DNA of 64,000 nt from Chinchilla lanigera (lineage: Eukaryota; Chordata; Mammalia; Rodentia; Chinchillidae), in the NCBI RefSeq assembly GCF_000276665.1, contig NW_004955416.1, positions 3,257,679 to 3,321,678 of the forward strand, written 5' to 3'. Within the stretch, counting starts at the first letter, position 1. Each line of letters begins with the position of its first letter. Made by a program: the position numbers and the translations under genes. The notes under the pieces were generated by a model. The model saw nothing but the letters and a program-made list of their open reading frames with translations, had not been told where the DNA came from and searched no databases. Below are positions 48,900 through 61,688 of the stretch, one piece after another.

Positions 48900-51300
48900 G
48901 ACTTGTTTGCCTTCCTTCCATGAGCATGCAGTGCACTCTCCTCACTGTGATGTGAACAAATTTCCCGAAAGTCTCCCTAGCGGGTACTGGAAGAGAAGGT
49001 TTATACACATTTTCTTAAGAAGGAAGCCACTCAGAAGTACAGAGCTCTTTCCGAGTGACTCAACTGTTAAAGTCCTTGCTGAAAATACAATGAGACTTCA
49101 AGCAGTAACCCATCTGGATTAGCCACATCATCTTATCCTTGCAATAGTAGAAATCACAGCAAGTACAATGAAAAGGGATTTTATTGTAAGAGTGGAGATA
49201 CCTGGAAGTGGAGCGGCCTATTTATTTGAATTTTCCCATACCCTTTAAATATCAGCTTTTCCAATGTTACTTTTCAGAGACAGTGACCTTTTAAAAAGTG
49301 AAAAGGCACCAAAATGCTACACACTATATTGAAGCAGTTTATCAAAATGTCACCCAACAGTTGATGCCAATTGCTAACGAGATATTGTGTTTCCTTATTT
49401 AATTGGTGGGCTTACCTAATTATGGCTGTCTTTGGATATCTACTGATAGGTTTTCTAGAGGAAAAAGAAAGTACCATTTAAAGCACTTACACATACATAT
49501 ATGAAAATGGGACAGAAAATAAGGGAGCACTCCTCAATAAGAATTATTCTCGTTTAATAAAATTCTCTTGCTTACATAGGTCCCAAATTTACAGAAAGCC
49601 TTCTGTAACATATCCAACACAAACCTGGATAATTGCCAATTGTCCATGCTGTTGTACTGCCTAAAAGTTACCTTGGCATAGAGCTGAGCAGAAAAATAGG
49701 AAGTTCCCTGGAAATGACTCACACAATGTGAATCCCACATGTCAGAGTCAGGGAGCTTTGGATAAACTATAAAGGGTTTTCATTATTTAGGTCTATGAAA
49801 GCAAAGGAAACAGAAATATGCACACTAATGTAAGGCTAGGGAGCAAGGAAATCCATAAATTCAGAAGGCTGAATCTGTGAATTTAATTTAAAATATTCTT
49901 CCCCATTCAAGCCACGACATTAGCAACAAGATCCTGGTTAGAGTAGTGACCACTGAGAGGTAAGAAAGAGTAGTGTCTGGGACCTCAAGATTTTTAGACA
50001 AAGGACTTCCAGTGAATCCTTTCCCTAAAGATGCCCCTTTTCTTCTCTTATGTGGACATGAAAGACAAAGTCTTGACACATCCTACATCAGTGGAGAGGC
50101 TGCCTAGTGCCACTTACTCCAATACTTTATTAATCTTATTTATTGCCCCTACTACTCAAACTATAGACAATTAAGTGGGCCCCGGCCCATCCATGCTCTT
50201 CAAGAATGCTAATAAGAAATTCCAAACCACAAACAACTAAACAGGATGATACTAAAACTCACTGCCCTGGGTGTTCTCAATGAAGCATCGCTCAGCTTTG
50301 TGTAACACAGGAAATATCAGTGATTAGGAAAGAGTTGTAGGTCTTATCCATTGTATTCACTAGGTTTGGAACGCTAGTAGAATCATTTCAGTCCAGTGTT
50401 CCTGGCAAAAAAGTCTGGGTATGCCTAATTTGGATTATCTAAGTGGCTCCAAGGAGATTTATATTCAGAACTTGGGAGTACAGTTCTACACGATGTGCAC
50501 TGCTCAAAGTCAGGAGCTCCGCTTCATGTAGGCTGCCTTGTGATTGATGCCATCTTGAGCTGAACAACCACAGCAACCCAGTTTATTTCACTTCTGAGAC
50601 ATGTGTGGTATCGAACCCACGAGGAAATTAAATAAGATAACAAAGCGGGTTAAAATTACTTAGAACGCTAAACTAACTGTGCTGGAAAAAATAACACTGT
50701 GCACATCCTGAGACACCGGAAGACCAAAGCTCACGCCTGAACCACTGTACAGTCTGTTGTATCTCCTCTTATATAGGAAGTGTCACAGACTTAGAACTTC
50801 CAGTGTGACTTTTGTCTAAAACTACCTCAAAATGACAAATGCTATTTGGAGTTTACCATTTTATTTAAACTGAATTTTTCCCCGCTCACTGCCCTGTAAA
50901 AATAGCTCCTTTGGGGTTGCACTGAAAGTCAGGGAAATGTTATTTATTCATTATCAATCAATTTATAACATTTGAAGAGGTTCATGGATCCTATTATAAT
51001 GAGATAATTATTGACATAATTTTGGTTCCAGATTTACTCAACATACTTCTTTGAATTTGGCCTGGGTGCAAACTGACAGTTCCAACTAAGATCAGGTTAT
51101 GCTCTACATGTTGTTGCTTTCCTTCTGAGAACTGAAAAGAAGTGGTTCACATAACCATTGTAAATATTCACAGTAACCGTTCAAAGAGCACTAAGGGAGA
51201 GTGCATCACATGGTAAGACACAGAAGAGCGGCAGCAAACCAGGCTTCCCCACTAAAATTTAATTCTGTGGGCTCTGAACAGAGGAATGATCTCAGTGCTC
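48900..51300. other. Unannotated stretch
   Basis: No gene or confident repeat. The 113-codon frame at 48781-49122 starts inside the MER5A-like fossil and shows no known domain. Confidence 0.4.
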
Positions 51301-51312
51301 TTGGATTAATGG

Positions 51313-51668
51313 GTGTAGAATGGTTTTATGGGCTAAATAGCTCCAAATTTCTGTATTAAATCTCTTATCCCCAATATGCCTATATTTGGATATAGGGCTA
51401 AGAAAAAGTGAAGTCTTAAAGGTGAAGTCAGTAGGCTGAGTCAGCAGGTGGAGTCCTAATCCCCTTTCACTTTCTGGGGCAGAGGGCTGTGTGCACACAG
51501 AGGAAGAGGCACTGCAGGACACGGTAGCTATCTGCAAACCAAGGGGAGGGACCTCAGCAGAAAGCAAACCTGCCAGCACTTTGATGTTGGATTTCAGTCT
51601 CTCGAGCTATGAGAAAATAAGCGTCTTATGTTTAAACCACCCACTACTTAGTAAAAGTAGTCCTAGCT
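51313..51668 (+). mobile_element. MLT1-type MaLR LTR
   Basis: Sense MLT1 order: 'ttttatgggctaaatagctc', 'atatttggatatagggct', 'ctgcaaaccaaggggaggga', 'ccagcactttgatgttggat', then 'gctatgagaaaataagcgtc' and 'taaaccacccactacttag'. The 95-codon antisense frame over it is not a gene. Confidence 0.8.
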
Positions 51669-52239
51669 AGGTGACTCCCATGTGTTCACAAGTGGTCACA
51701 TTCTTCACCTTCATTCTGCATATGCTACCATCACATCTCCCATGGGTGGCTGGTATGAATTTGTGTGGATGCTTCATGGCAATGTCTGTCCCTCCTTTAA
51801 CTTCTGTTTGTTCCCACACTGACTATTTGAATCCAGTGCTTGCAGTTGCTTCTGTGATGGTCTATGCTGCTCTTTCAGCTTCACTCTGCTCCAGTGGGAA
51901 AAAAGTCTTTAGTTTATCCTCTAATTTGAACCAGGCTCATAGTGGGGTTTTCTGACCTTCTCAGGTCGTTTGTAAGACTTTGAACTTCTTCCTTCCACAA
52001 AAGCAATGAATACACGAGCAAAAACTGTCAATATTAACTTCTGGATCTCTGGATTATAATTTAAAAACTACCACAACAAGGAGAATGCTTACTGAAGAAA
52101 AAACAGCCAACCTTTAGAGGATCTTTGCAGTATTTATCTTGTTCTGCTACTCTCCCTGACTCCTTAGCTTAGCATTACTGATGGCAGCTTTTGGTGTAAT
52201 TTGCTGGTACCAGAAGTAAAATAGGATAATCTCAAGGGA

Positions 52240-53300
52240 TCCATATTGAGTCAGTGTCAGAAGCCAAAAATACTGAAAGTTGCAACAAAGAAATAATATA
52301 CCCTGTGCAAGAAATCCCCAGTAAAATTAGTAGCCAATTTCTCATCAGAAAATATGGAAGCCAACTGAGGGTGGTGGCTCACATCTGTAATCCCAGCACT
52401 CAGAAGGCCATGGCAGGAGAATCGTTGTGAGTTCAAAGCCAGCCTGGGCTACAAAGTGAGCTCAAGTCCAGCCTGAACTACATAGCGAGACCCTGTCTCA
52501 AAAAGATACAAAAAGAAAACAGTGGGATGACAACAATCAGAAATTATATATCCAGCAGTATTATCCCTCAGAAATGAAAGTTAAATTAAGATATTGCCAA
52601 GAAAAACTGAAAGGGTTAATTGCTAGTAGAGCTTTCCTTTAAAAGATACTAAAGTGTTCTCCTCAGACTGAAGCCAAACTCTAAGAGACAGTGACCTAAA
52701 TAAACCATGCAAAGATATAAAAGACAATAGTAAAGATAAATATATAGGTAGAAATAAAAGACATTATATTATTGTCTTTTGGAGTTGTAACACATTTCTT
52801 CTTCTAAATGACTTAAAAGAAGCATGAATCAAATAATCATGATGTGTATTAGGAATGTATAGAATATAAAAATATAATTTATTATGATAGCAACTTAGGG
52901 TGGAAGCAGAGCCATAAAGATTTTGGATACTTCAAAAAATAAAGTTGATATAAATTCATGCTAGATGATTATAAATTAATATGACATTTTTATTCCCAAC
53001 AATAATCACAAAATAGCTAAAATATACAATTAAAATGATGGAAAGGGAATTAATATCATATGCTAAAGTCAATTAAGCACAAATGAGGAAACAATAGAAG
53101 AATTGAAAAATAAATAAACAGCAAAATAGCAAAAATAGGTTCTTGCTTAGCAGCAATTATATTAAATGTAAATGGATTAAGATCTCCAGTTGAAAGATAA
53201 AAGATTGGAAAAAATGGATAAAAACATGATCTATATATGCTGTCTATAATATGTTCAGATTAAACTTAAAGAAATAAAGGTTTAAGATTGAAATGGTGGA
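52240..53300 (+). mobile_element. Old L1 (L1M/HAL1-type), interrupted by a B1 SINE
   Basis: 'ccaatttctcatcagaaaat', 'atatccagcagtattatccc', 'gccaaactctaagagacagt', 'ttaaatgtaaatggattaag' and 'atggataaaaacatgatcta' follow in the order of the L1 ORF2 or HAL1 region. The reading frame is destroyed. The B1 at 52364-52515 splits it between ggaagcca and acagtgggatgac, two pieces that are adjacent in the L1 consensus. Confidence 0.7.
52364..52515 (+). mobile_element. B1-type SINE inside L1
   Basis: 'actgagggtggtggctcaca', 'ctgtaatcccagcactcaga', 'cagcctgggctacaaagtga', 'gaccctgtctcaaaaagata'. It shares the internal partial duplication (gctacaaagtgagctcaagtccagcctgaactacatag, given here only as its ends gctacaaag and aactacatag) with the copy at 6481. 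Confidence 0.88.
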
Positions 53301-53329
53301 CAAGCACATCAGCCAAAACTTACTCTACT

Positions 53330-53770
53330 TGTTCTGCTGTACCACTATCTAGTTGGTATTTTTCCAGACAAGTCTGACATTTGGACAGAAACAATGCAAA
53401 TGTCCACCAACTAAGTAACAGGTAAAAGCAAAATATTGTGTATCTATTTAATAGCCTGTTATTTAAGTACAAATAGGAAAAATGTTGATACATGCTAAAA
53501 ATATGAATAAGCCCTGAAAATATTACACTAAATGTTTACAAAATTTGAAAATCACATGAGATTCCTTTTAAATAAAATATACAGAGACATGTTCATACAG
53601 ACAGAAAGCAGGTTAGTGGTTCCCAGGAGTTTGAAATATAGAAGAGGACTAACATCTTCAGTGCGTGTAATTTCATTTTGGGATGGCAAAAATGTTCTAA
53701 AACAATTGCAATAATTGAGTAAGGTCATTGCTATAAGAAAAACCACTGAACTGCACTTTTTGCCTGTTAG
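53330..53770 (+). mobile_element. Old L1 3' end
   Basis: 'aatgttgatacatgctaaaa', 'gagacatgttcatacagaca', 'gaaagcaggttagtggttcc' and 'aaaaaccactgaactgcact' match the sense 3' region of an L1M element. Probably the same insertion as 52240-53300, with an internal deletion. Confidence 0.65.
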
Positions 53771-53774
53771 GCAA

Positions 53775-56240
53775 GTGTTAAAACTTTATCCAGCAACACA
53801 GATGAAGAGTTCAAGCCTCCAGCAATGGGGAATTTAGAAAAACAGGGAGGAAATAGCCAGGGCACACAGAATATCCTTTTGTAAACTCAGAGACCTGTTC
53901 ACTCAAGCTCTGTTCAATCAAAATGCCATGAATCAAGTTTCTGAGAGTTACAAGAATTTCATTGTAGTTCTGCAGTGCTGGACCCAGATTAGAACTCAAC
54001 AGACAAATTAAGTGCTGAGTTAGACAGGATTGAACTGTTTGGACACAGAAATAATCTCCTCTCTCTCTGAGATGTTTTTCTATCAAGCAAAGATTTGTGG
54101 TGATCTTTGCATATTTTTATTCATGAGCCATGTTGGCATCCACCTGAGATTCTGGCAATGTCTGCGTCATCCTTAATGATGCAGCTGAAGTGAAACATTT
54201 ATGTTGTAGAAATCTGTAGCCAATCTCTCCTCACTGCTCTGCTTCCTAAAAGTGTGTCTATGAGGCAGTGGCATTGCTCTGGGGGATTTAATGAAAATAT
54301 CTGATGAAGTAAAGATTAGAATTACTCCTGCTCAGGCCTCTTCTCCGCTTAGCTCCTGTCCAGGCATCCTGCTTCATGTGTTGTGGCTGTTGTTATCATT
54401 ACTAACCCAGAGTCTGTAATCCTTCCTTGGTCCTGTCTTGCAAACAGAGTTCATAAACCATCCTGTTCTCATCTCTATGGGGGGAAAACAGAAATACAAA
54501 TAACCCAAAGGTCATTTGCCTTCAGGTTGGGAATGCAATATACTTTGTTAAAGCAGAGTTACCACTTAATTTTATTTTACTTAGAAACATGAAACCATTC
54601 TTATTGTCCAAAAAAATCTAAGCTGGAAAGTGGGGCAGTAGAACAAGAGGATCTTCGCTCTGGTAGGAATCAGGATGGACTAATCTTATAGTAACAGTTT
54701 CTCATTGTTGAACCACTTTCCTCTGTAAATAGAAAGTAATAGACTTCCTATTCTGAAACATCACACACAGGGCACGACTGAGCAATAGGACACACATGTG
54801 CTTCCCAAATGCAGAGGAGACAATCACATGCATATTACCCTGTGACCTCCAAATCACCTTGTCCTGAACTGAACACAGCAATTTCCCTTAGAAGCTACTG
54901 ACAACCTTAATTACCTACAACTTATCTAAACATCAGGTCACTTCCAATCTTTTCCCTCTTCAGTAATCAGTTTTGAGGACACTTCCCTTTGCCCAGCTGA
55001 ACTTGAGTTTAGAGTCAACAAATGTCAAACAATGAAACATAAAAGAATAAACAATATAAATATATTAGAACATTTATCTGTGGAAATTGGGGCAGATTCC
55101 CAAAAGAGAAAATGTAAATGATACTATTTGACATGTAAATGATATGAAGCAATTTGTAATCTTGGAAATCTGATAATACATCTATATGGCCAAGAAATAA
55201 ATGTTAAAAAGTAAGAATTAGATGCTAAATTTCCATCACCCTGGGACATAATCTTCATGATCTTCTGTATCTTACTTAGGGTCTTATCTTTGGTAGTTGG
55301 AGTAGTGTTTGACATTTAAAAAATGTTTCACTGGTTGAATCAATGAATGAACCACTGTCTGGTGAGAACATGCAGCACTGTTGGCCCAGGTATGATACGG
55401 CTATAAAAGACGACAGTATCATCTATGGCAGAGATTGAGAACCCAGCATTCTGCTGTGAACTGGAGAGAGCGGGTGTCGCTTTGAGGAAACAACTGCTTC
55501 CTGGCTCAAGATAAATGGGTAACTGTTATTCTCCAACCTGAGTGTTACCAGATTTTCTGAATTTTCAGTAAGGTTAAAAAATTGCTATTATGAGATAGAG
55601 ACAAAGTATAAAAAAGTGCAAAGTTTGGTCCCAAACTGAAGAATGTTATGCTCATAACAAATTTTGAAAGGATTCAAATATTTTAGAGGTAATCCAAACT
55701 AAAGAACACACTCTGCTCTAGGATTCCTCTAGCAGTTCTACTTGAGCCTAGAAACCCAACTTCGGTCCAGTCCTCTAAAACTCTCACTATTCGATTAAAA
55801 CCTAAGCTGACTTCTAGCTTCCAAGGTGTAAAGGCTTGGATTTAGGTATTTTCCTAGAAAATCCTCAAATTATGTAAAATCCTCATGCCTCTTCCTCACT
55901 TGTGCCTGCCTAAAGCCAAGTGGCCTCACATGCAGGTTTGTCAGCATACTTAAAGGAGGAAGAGTTCTCAAAGATTGACTCATATAAGCCAAACCCTTTA
56001 GAAATGGAGGTTAAATTTAAAATGGAAGTTAATTCTCTTATAATGAGGGAGGAACACTCAAACACACACACATGCACATAAAAACACAAGTATGGACCAG
56101 AGTATGTTCCTTCTATCCTATAGTTCACTATCACAGTTCAGAAGAAACCTTAAAAGCAGTCAGTAAGTGATCATGGTGTGTATATTACCCTGGGGCCCCA
56201 GAAGGATGAACATGGCACATACTAAGCAGACAAAGAGCTC
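53775..56240. other. Unannotated spacer
   Basis: No gene or confident repeat was recognised. Confidence 0.4.
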
Positions 56241-56249
56241 AGACCACTA

Positions 56250-56442
56250 GGCACACGGTCGCACACAGTTATAACCTAAACATCTAAATGCTGAAGCGGG
56301 AAGAACACAAGTTCAAGCTTAGACCAAGCAACTTAGTGACTTAGAAAAATTTTGTCTCAAACTAAAACAAATAAATTAAAAGTATCTAGAAATGGAAGTC
56401 AGTGTGCAGGCCCTAGGTTCAATCCATAGCATAGGGGAAAAA
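56250..56442 (+). mobile_element. Old B1-dID-like SINE
   Basis: 'gctgaagcgggaagaacaca', 'agttcaagcttagaccaagc', 'aacttagtgacttagaaaaa' and a right half ending 'gccctaggttcaatccatag' keep the B1-dID order at high divergence. Confidence 0.55.
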
Positions 56443-56475
56443 ATTTCAGTTGAAGATCTGTTTAGACAGGTACTC

Positions 56476-56673
56476 TTATGGATTGGACCCTATGTGAACC
56501 CAAAATGGTGATAAGCTAACAGCTTGGTCAGCAGCCAGGGGTGGGATACTGTGGAAACTAGGGGAGAGGTCTAGAAGAAAGAAGCCTAGTCACTGAGAGC
56601 ATCCTCTTGAAGGGGATGTTAGAATCATGGTCTCTGTCTGTCTCTGTGCCTGTGCCTGGGTCTATGTCTCTGC

Positions 56674-56727
<54 letters not shown>

Positions 56728-56870
56728 TTCTTTCTCCCTCCCTGCATCTCCTGGTCACCATGATATGAGCAGTTTGTCTGTCAGTTTCCAGCCGAGATAT
56801 ATTATGATACCATAGGCCCAAAGCAATGGGACTAGGAGACCATTGACTGAAATCTTTAAAGATAATTATT
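56476..56870 (+). mobile_element. MaLR-like LTR fragment holding a (TC)n tract
   Basis: 'gattggaccctatgtgaacc', 'cttgaaggggatgttagaat', then the (TC)n tract, then 'ctcctggtcaccatgatatg', 'taggcccaaagcaatgggac' and 'gaccattgactgaaatcttt'. This wording is shared with a family of rodent LTR repeats. The 3' terminus is not clear. Confidence 0.5.
56629..56745. repeat. (TCTG)/(TC)n low-complexity tract
   Basis: gtctctgtctg-type units grade into a perfect (TC)n run near 56690-56720. The tract creates the Arg/Glu-rich (minus) and Ser/Leu-rich (plus) frames, which are not genes. Confidence 0.9.
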
Positions 56871-57839
56871 CTCCCTGCAGCAAAAACTAGCACAAATTTT
56901 GTCAAAGTTTAGGAATGTTGATAGAATGAGAAAGAACTCGCATTGCCTTAACACAATGGAAAGTTTTTCCAATACTTGATATGAAAGGCCAAGGGGTCAT
57001 AGCTATGATCAGAGTGTGGGGAAGGCCACGTGTCCCAACCTGTGGCTTTAGGTACGGGGGAAACATCCTGACCTCCTGTTTTTTCCCTTCAGGCTTCGGT
57101 TGGTACACCCCCACACCTAGGTCTGATATACACTCTTAGGAGTATGGAGCAGGACAGAGAAGAGTGCAGACTAGATGGAGGAGCACATGGGGCAGTGGAG
57201 GAGCAGATGGGGCAGTGCATCAGAGCCATAAAAATTCAAAGTGATATTATCAATGCCAAGGTAGGGCTCAGAGAACGATGCCTTCCTCAGATGGATTCTT
57301 CAGAATCCTTCGGTACTTGTTACAAAAATTCATATTCTTGAACCCATCACTTTAAAAATTCTTCAGGTGAACTCATTTCTGCTAACACATTTCTTTAGGC
57401 AAGTGTAACATAATTGATTCTTTTCTGGTTTCTAAATTTATTATACTTCTGGGATAGCATTGAAGTTGTACTCCCAACACCTACATCATGCTCAAGTATT
57501 GCCAAGGCTGCTCGGTCCCATAGCACAGTCTCGTAGGTGATTTTCTGCAGCTAGCTATCGGAAACATTTGAAATTATCTCATTTAGCACTCAGGTATCTA
57601 CGTTTCTATGTTCTGGCAAGGAGGAAGAGCTCACTATAGATTCTTAAATGTTTTTCATGTTATTTTTCTATTCTTATAAACCTTTTCCCCATTTAAAAAT
57701 ATGATATGGCATGGTTTAGTCAACAATAGTGTAAATGAAAAGAGTAGGTAAACCTGTGTTTGTGGGAGAGAACTAGAGATATTAACAGTCCTGTTACTAA
57801 GTTGAAGTTTACAAAGTCTCATAAGGCTACATGTTAAGT

Positions 57840-57960
57840 AAGACATTGCAAATTTTGCATGCCTTTATCTAGTAATCTGGGGAACTACTTTGATGATAAC
57901 AATATGCAATATAACAACTATTGTTAATTTCCTATTCAAAAGAAAAGATAGAAGTGGGAT
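57840..57960 (+). mobile_element. L1 3'-UTR fragment
   Basis: 'tagtaatctggggaactact', 'aatatgcaatataacaacta' and 'ttgttaatttcctattcaaa' match the 3' region of the L1 at 63750-63830 ('taataatctgaacaaccact', 'aatatgcaatataaccacca', 'ttgttgatttcctatc'). Confidence 0.7.
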
Positions 57961-58185
57961 TAACTGCAAAACAGAGTTGGATTTGGGGTGAGAAAGCATA
58001 TTACCTCAAAAGAAAAAGAAAATTTGTTATGCAAAAGAAACATACTGTTTGCAAATTTTAGGTAGTACAAAACCTACTTGAAAAAGGGTACAGCAACAAT
58101 ATGACAACGCCAGACTTAGTAATTTAGATTTGATATTATAAGAATGAAGAAATCCACAGAACAGAGCAGTTTAAGGAAAACTTTT

Positions 58186-58307
58186 TTTTTTTTTTTTTTT
58201 TTNNNNNNNNNNNNNNNNNNNNNNNNNNNNNNNNNNNNNNNNNNNNNNNNNNNNNNNNNNNNNNNNNNNNNNNNNNNNNNNNNNNNNNNNNNNNNNNNNN
58301 NNGCCCC
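58186..58307 (-). mobile_element. Antisense SINE (probably ID) containing an assembly gap
   Basis: aaggaaaactttt occurs at 58173-58185 and again at 58308-58320, a 13-bp target duplication. Between them lie a poly-T run (58186-58202), the gap, and gcccc (58303-58307), whose reverse complement ggggc is the expected start of an ID element. So the missing sequence is most simply a retroposon on the minus strand. Confidence 0.7.
58203..58302. other. Assembly gap (100 N)
   Basis: Exactly 100 N, the usual placeholder for a gap of unknown size. Translations that run across it are meaningless. Confidence 0.99.
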
Positions 58308-58329
58308 AAGGAAAACTTTTAAAGTCAAA

Positions 58330-60290
58330 AGTCATGTGGCTGTTCGTTTCCAGGTACAGTGCCTAAAATTTAACATGTGATACTGCAGAAAGAGACAGGT
58401 ACACACTACTGTCATATTTAATGTACAAATAATGTTAAAAATTAGATAAGAGAAAATGAGTGCATGGTTTCAAGAGAAACTGAAAAGATCACAACTTTAA
58501 AGATAGTGTAAAATGAAGAAGAAATGGCAAATTATAGAGTGGGAAACTTTAGTGTGCAACATGTTCACCTTTAGGTTTTGGTATTTAATCTAAATGAACT
58601 TTACAGCAGATAGCTGCAGCTTCATAACTGCAGAAGGATATGTTATCAAGCACAAAGTAGATGAAATTAAGTCGGCAAGATGTTTCTTCTGAGTAGATGG
58701 ATCTCCTAAAACAAAAAAAAGAAGGAATTCCCTAAGTATGCTTGGTGTTTACTAAAACTCAAGGCAAAGAGTAATCGGGGGATAGCTGTTGGAGAATTAA
58801 GATAAGGAGAATAATATACCATGGAAGTCCGGAGTGGAATATGATGTCAAGTTCCCAAAAGCAAAAACATCATAGGTTTCCCAACAACATAAGGGTAATA
58901 TAAATTTGTATTTTTGAAGACTTTGTTCTGTTTTCTATGCTAAATACAATAATAAGATTTACTAAATGTGTTCCAGACATGTAGAAGAATTAGTTCTTTC
59001 CAATAATTACTTGGATGACAAATCTATCAATCCAATATTCAATATGGATTTTCCATTGCAAAGTCTATATAATCAATTAAGTTCTCATGGATCCTGATAA
59101 AACAAATACATTTACTTTTTTCCAGATACACTTTTTAAAATTCTGTTGTAATTTGAGAGTTTTTTAAATGCAATTAATGACCATAATTATGTGAGCTATA
59201 ATCCTGGATAATTTCTTCTGCGGTGTTGTTTATATTGAATACCTCATATAATTCTGTTTTTACTAAAACAGTTTGGTCTACAATTTGTGTATGTATGAAA
59301 CTGAGACACGAATGTCTGTGTGTACACCTGTGTGTGTTAGACCATAAAGTGAAATATCTTATTGGAAAAAATTCTTGAACATGAGCAATTGAAATACCTT
59401 TACTAATATTTGTTGAAAGAATGTTTACTGTTACATTTTTTGCTGTGTAGGTTTATGTGCATATATTTTAAGGGGGAGAAGTTTCCTCATAAAGTTTCCC
59501 AGAACTGTGCTGCTATAAATAGTAGTACAAAAGTAAATGGAATCAAACTTCACTTTGAGAACATCAAAGACTATATCAGGAAGCTAAGTGATGTCAAATT
59601 ACTATTTGGTATACTAGATAAACACCCATTGTAAAGTATATTGCATTGACTGGAATTACCGCTTCAGTGAAAACAGTAATGGAAAGTTAGTGAATGTCAT
59701 TATATTCAGTGTGGAAATATTTACACACAAGTCTGGAATAAAGTTTGTTTCTAGTCAGATAGAACTAAGGGTAGATATATGTACCCAATTATGTTACATA
59801 ATTATGGGGGCAAGCTCAGTTACATGCTTTTGCATTTATTAGCTGATAAATGTCAATCTTCTCCTACACTTAAAAATGGTTTATGGAATTTACAACCTGG
59901 GTTACTAAGGACAGTTTTATGTACAATATTTTTTCGCTTTATTTTTTGCAATTTATAAGCATAGTTGCAGTTCTTTACCTAAAGTGATATATCCCACTCA
60001 AGATACTTACATTCTTCCTTGCAGAACAACATTGAGTGTGTTTTCTTTACATTTGTAAAATTCAAAAATAAAATACAGTTAAAAAGTAACAAATTCAGCA
60101 ACTAGAAGACTCAGCATATACACATTTTTTCATTTTTGAAGATTTTGTATTTAAATAAAATCTTTAAAATTACTGTTGATTTCTAGTACCTTAGGTTCCA
60201 GTTTTATTGCTATTTTCCTTTTTTTTTATGCTGACCATATTAACTTAGCAATTTTTATTTATAAAGCTAAATTGATATCTACTGCTAGCA
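58330..60290. other. AT-rich unannotated spacer
   Basis: No gene or confident repeat was recognised. Confidence 0.4.
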
Positions 60291-60299
60291 ACATACATT

Positions 60300-60606
60300 G
60301 AGATGGTTATTTGTAAAGCAATTTGGTAAAATGTCAAAGATCTTTAATAAAGAATTCCTTGGCCTTTGAATTCTCATATCATTGTAAAGAAATAACCCTC
60401 AGCAATTAGTTTTAAGAAAATAATCCTCAATATGTAAAATACTTTCTAGGCTGATGTTTATTATAGCTCTACTGTTTTGAGAAACTTCAGGGGTGGCATA
60501 AATTATCAGTAGGAGAATGACTAGGATAATAGGTTTTAATTACTATGAGCTTGAATACTATTCAGTAGACTGAAATATTATTTTATAACATTAAATGATA
60601 AGAACA
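60300..60606 (+). mobile_element. Old L1 3' ORF2 fragment
   Basis: 'aaagcaatttggtaaaatgt', 'gtaaagaaataaccctcagc', 'tgatgtttattatagctcta', 'agtaggagaatgactaggat' and 'gaatactattcagtagactg' follow the order of the C-terminal L1 ORF2 region. Its right side is cut by the ID SINE. Confidence 0.5.
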
Positions 60607-60695
60607 GAGCTGGAGATATAGCTCAGTGGTACAGCATCTGCCTGGCAAGCAAGAGGTCCTGAGTTTGATTCTGGGTACCAAAAAGAAAAAGAAAA
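60607..60695 (+). mobile_element. ID SINE
   Basis: tRNA-like body: gagctggagatatagctcag, gcatctgcctggcaagcaag, gtcctgagtttgattctggg and taccaaaaag with an A-rich tail. Perfect 14-bp target duplication aaatgataagaaca at 60593-60606 and 60696-60709. Its A-box (tagctcagtgg) and B-box region (gagtttgattc) are recognisable, so it could keep some Pol III promoter character. Confidence 0.95.
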
Positions 60696-61274
60696 AAATG
60701 ATAAGAACAATATAACTAGCACCAAATTTAAAATTAAAATATATATTTCCTGAAGGATTCAATCAATTACTGAATGAGTGAACAGTAGTCATATCTGGTA
60801 CATATTTTTTCTATGTCCTCATATGAGTAGAGTTAGAATAAATAAGCACTAATTTGGTTCATGACAGTTTGGGATAACACCCAACATAAGATTTTCATAA
60901 AAAGAGAAAAAACTGTCAAGTATATTACATTCCTCAGGCTCCAATACAATTTTGGAACTTATTTTCATCGCTGTCATAGAATTTGCAAAACATGAAGAAG
61001 TTTTATATACATTTCACAATTAATAGAAAGACCATCAGTGACAGTAATAAAATGTTTAAAGAAAAATATTTTTAAGTTTTCCAAGAGATTTTCAAAATAT
61101 CTCTCACACATATTTGTCTATAAAATAGGAAGCTAGTTAAATAATTATATTTAGATATAAAATTGCTGACAAAACAGAAGTGCGACTTCAACTGAAGATA
61201 GGTGAGCTTAACCACTGTATTCTGAGCTCTCAGAATGGGAGAGTAGAGTTAGCTGTTGTAAGAGATGTGGTTAA

Positions 61275-61688
61275 AGAAATTACCAATTGAGTGAAAAGAC
61301 AACCTACAGAGTGGGAAAAAATTTTAGCCAGTTGTCCCTCAGAAAGGGACTAATCTAGAACATACAAAGAACTAAAATATCAGACGCCCCCTACCAGTTT
61401 TAAAGATCCAAACCAGAAATGGGCATCTGAGTTGAATACACACTTCTTAGAGAAAACAAATATAAATGGTAAATAATATATGAAAAAATGTTCAACACCA
61501 CTAGTCATTTGAGAGATGCACTATAAAACAATGCTGAGATGCCATCTTACTCCAGAAAGAATGGCAATTATCAGGAAGTCAACTTACAACAAATGTTGGG
61601 AGGGTTTGAGGAAAAGGAATCTTTATCCACTGTTGGTGGAAGTGTAGACTAGTGCAATCACTGTGGAGTTTCCTCAAAAAACTAGGAC
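61275..61688 (+). mobile_element. Older L1 (L1-A), left part, ORF2 C-terminal region
   Basis: 'attaccaattgagtgaaaag', 'acaacctacagagtgggaaa', 'atgaaaaaatgttcaacacc', 'gagatgccatcttactccag' and 'ccactgttggtggaagtgta' give the sense order of the L1 ORF2 3' end. The frame is broken. It stops at aaaaaactaggac (61676-61688) where L1-B begins, and resumes at 63905. Confidence 0.85.

Noticed and set aside
48781..49122. 113-codon frame
   Set aside because: Starts inside a MER5A-like fossil and has no recognisable domain.
56558..56905. Arg/Glu repeat protein (115 codons)
   Set aside because: Generated by the (TC)n tract inside an LTR-like repeat.
58116..58380. Two open frames across the N gap
   Set aside because: They exist only because unknown bases were translated as X.
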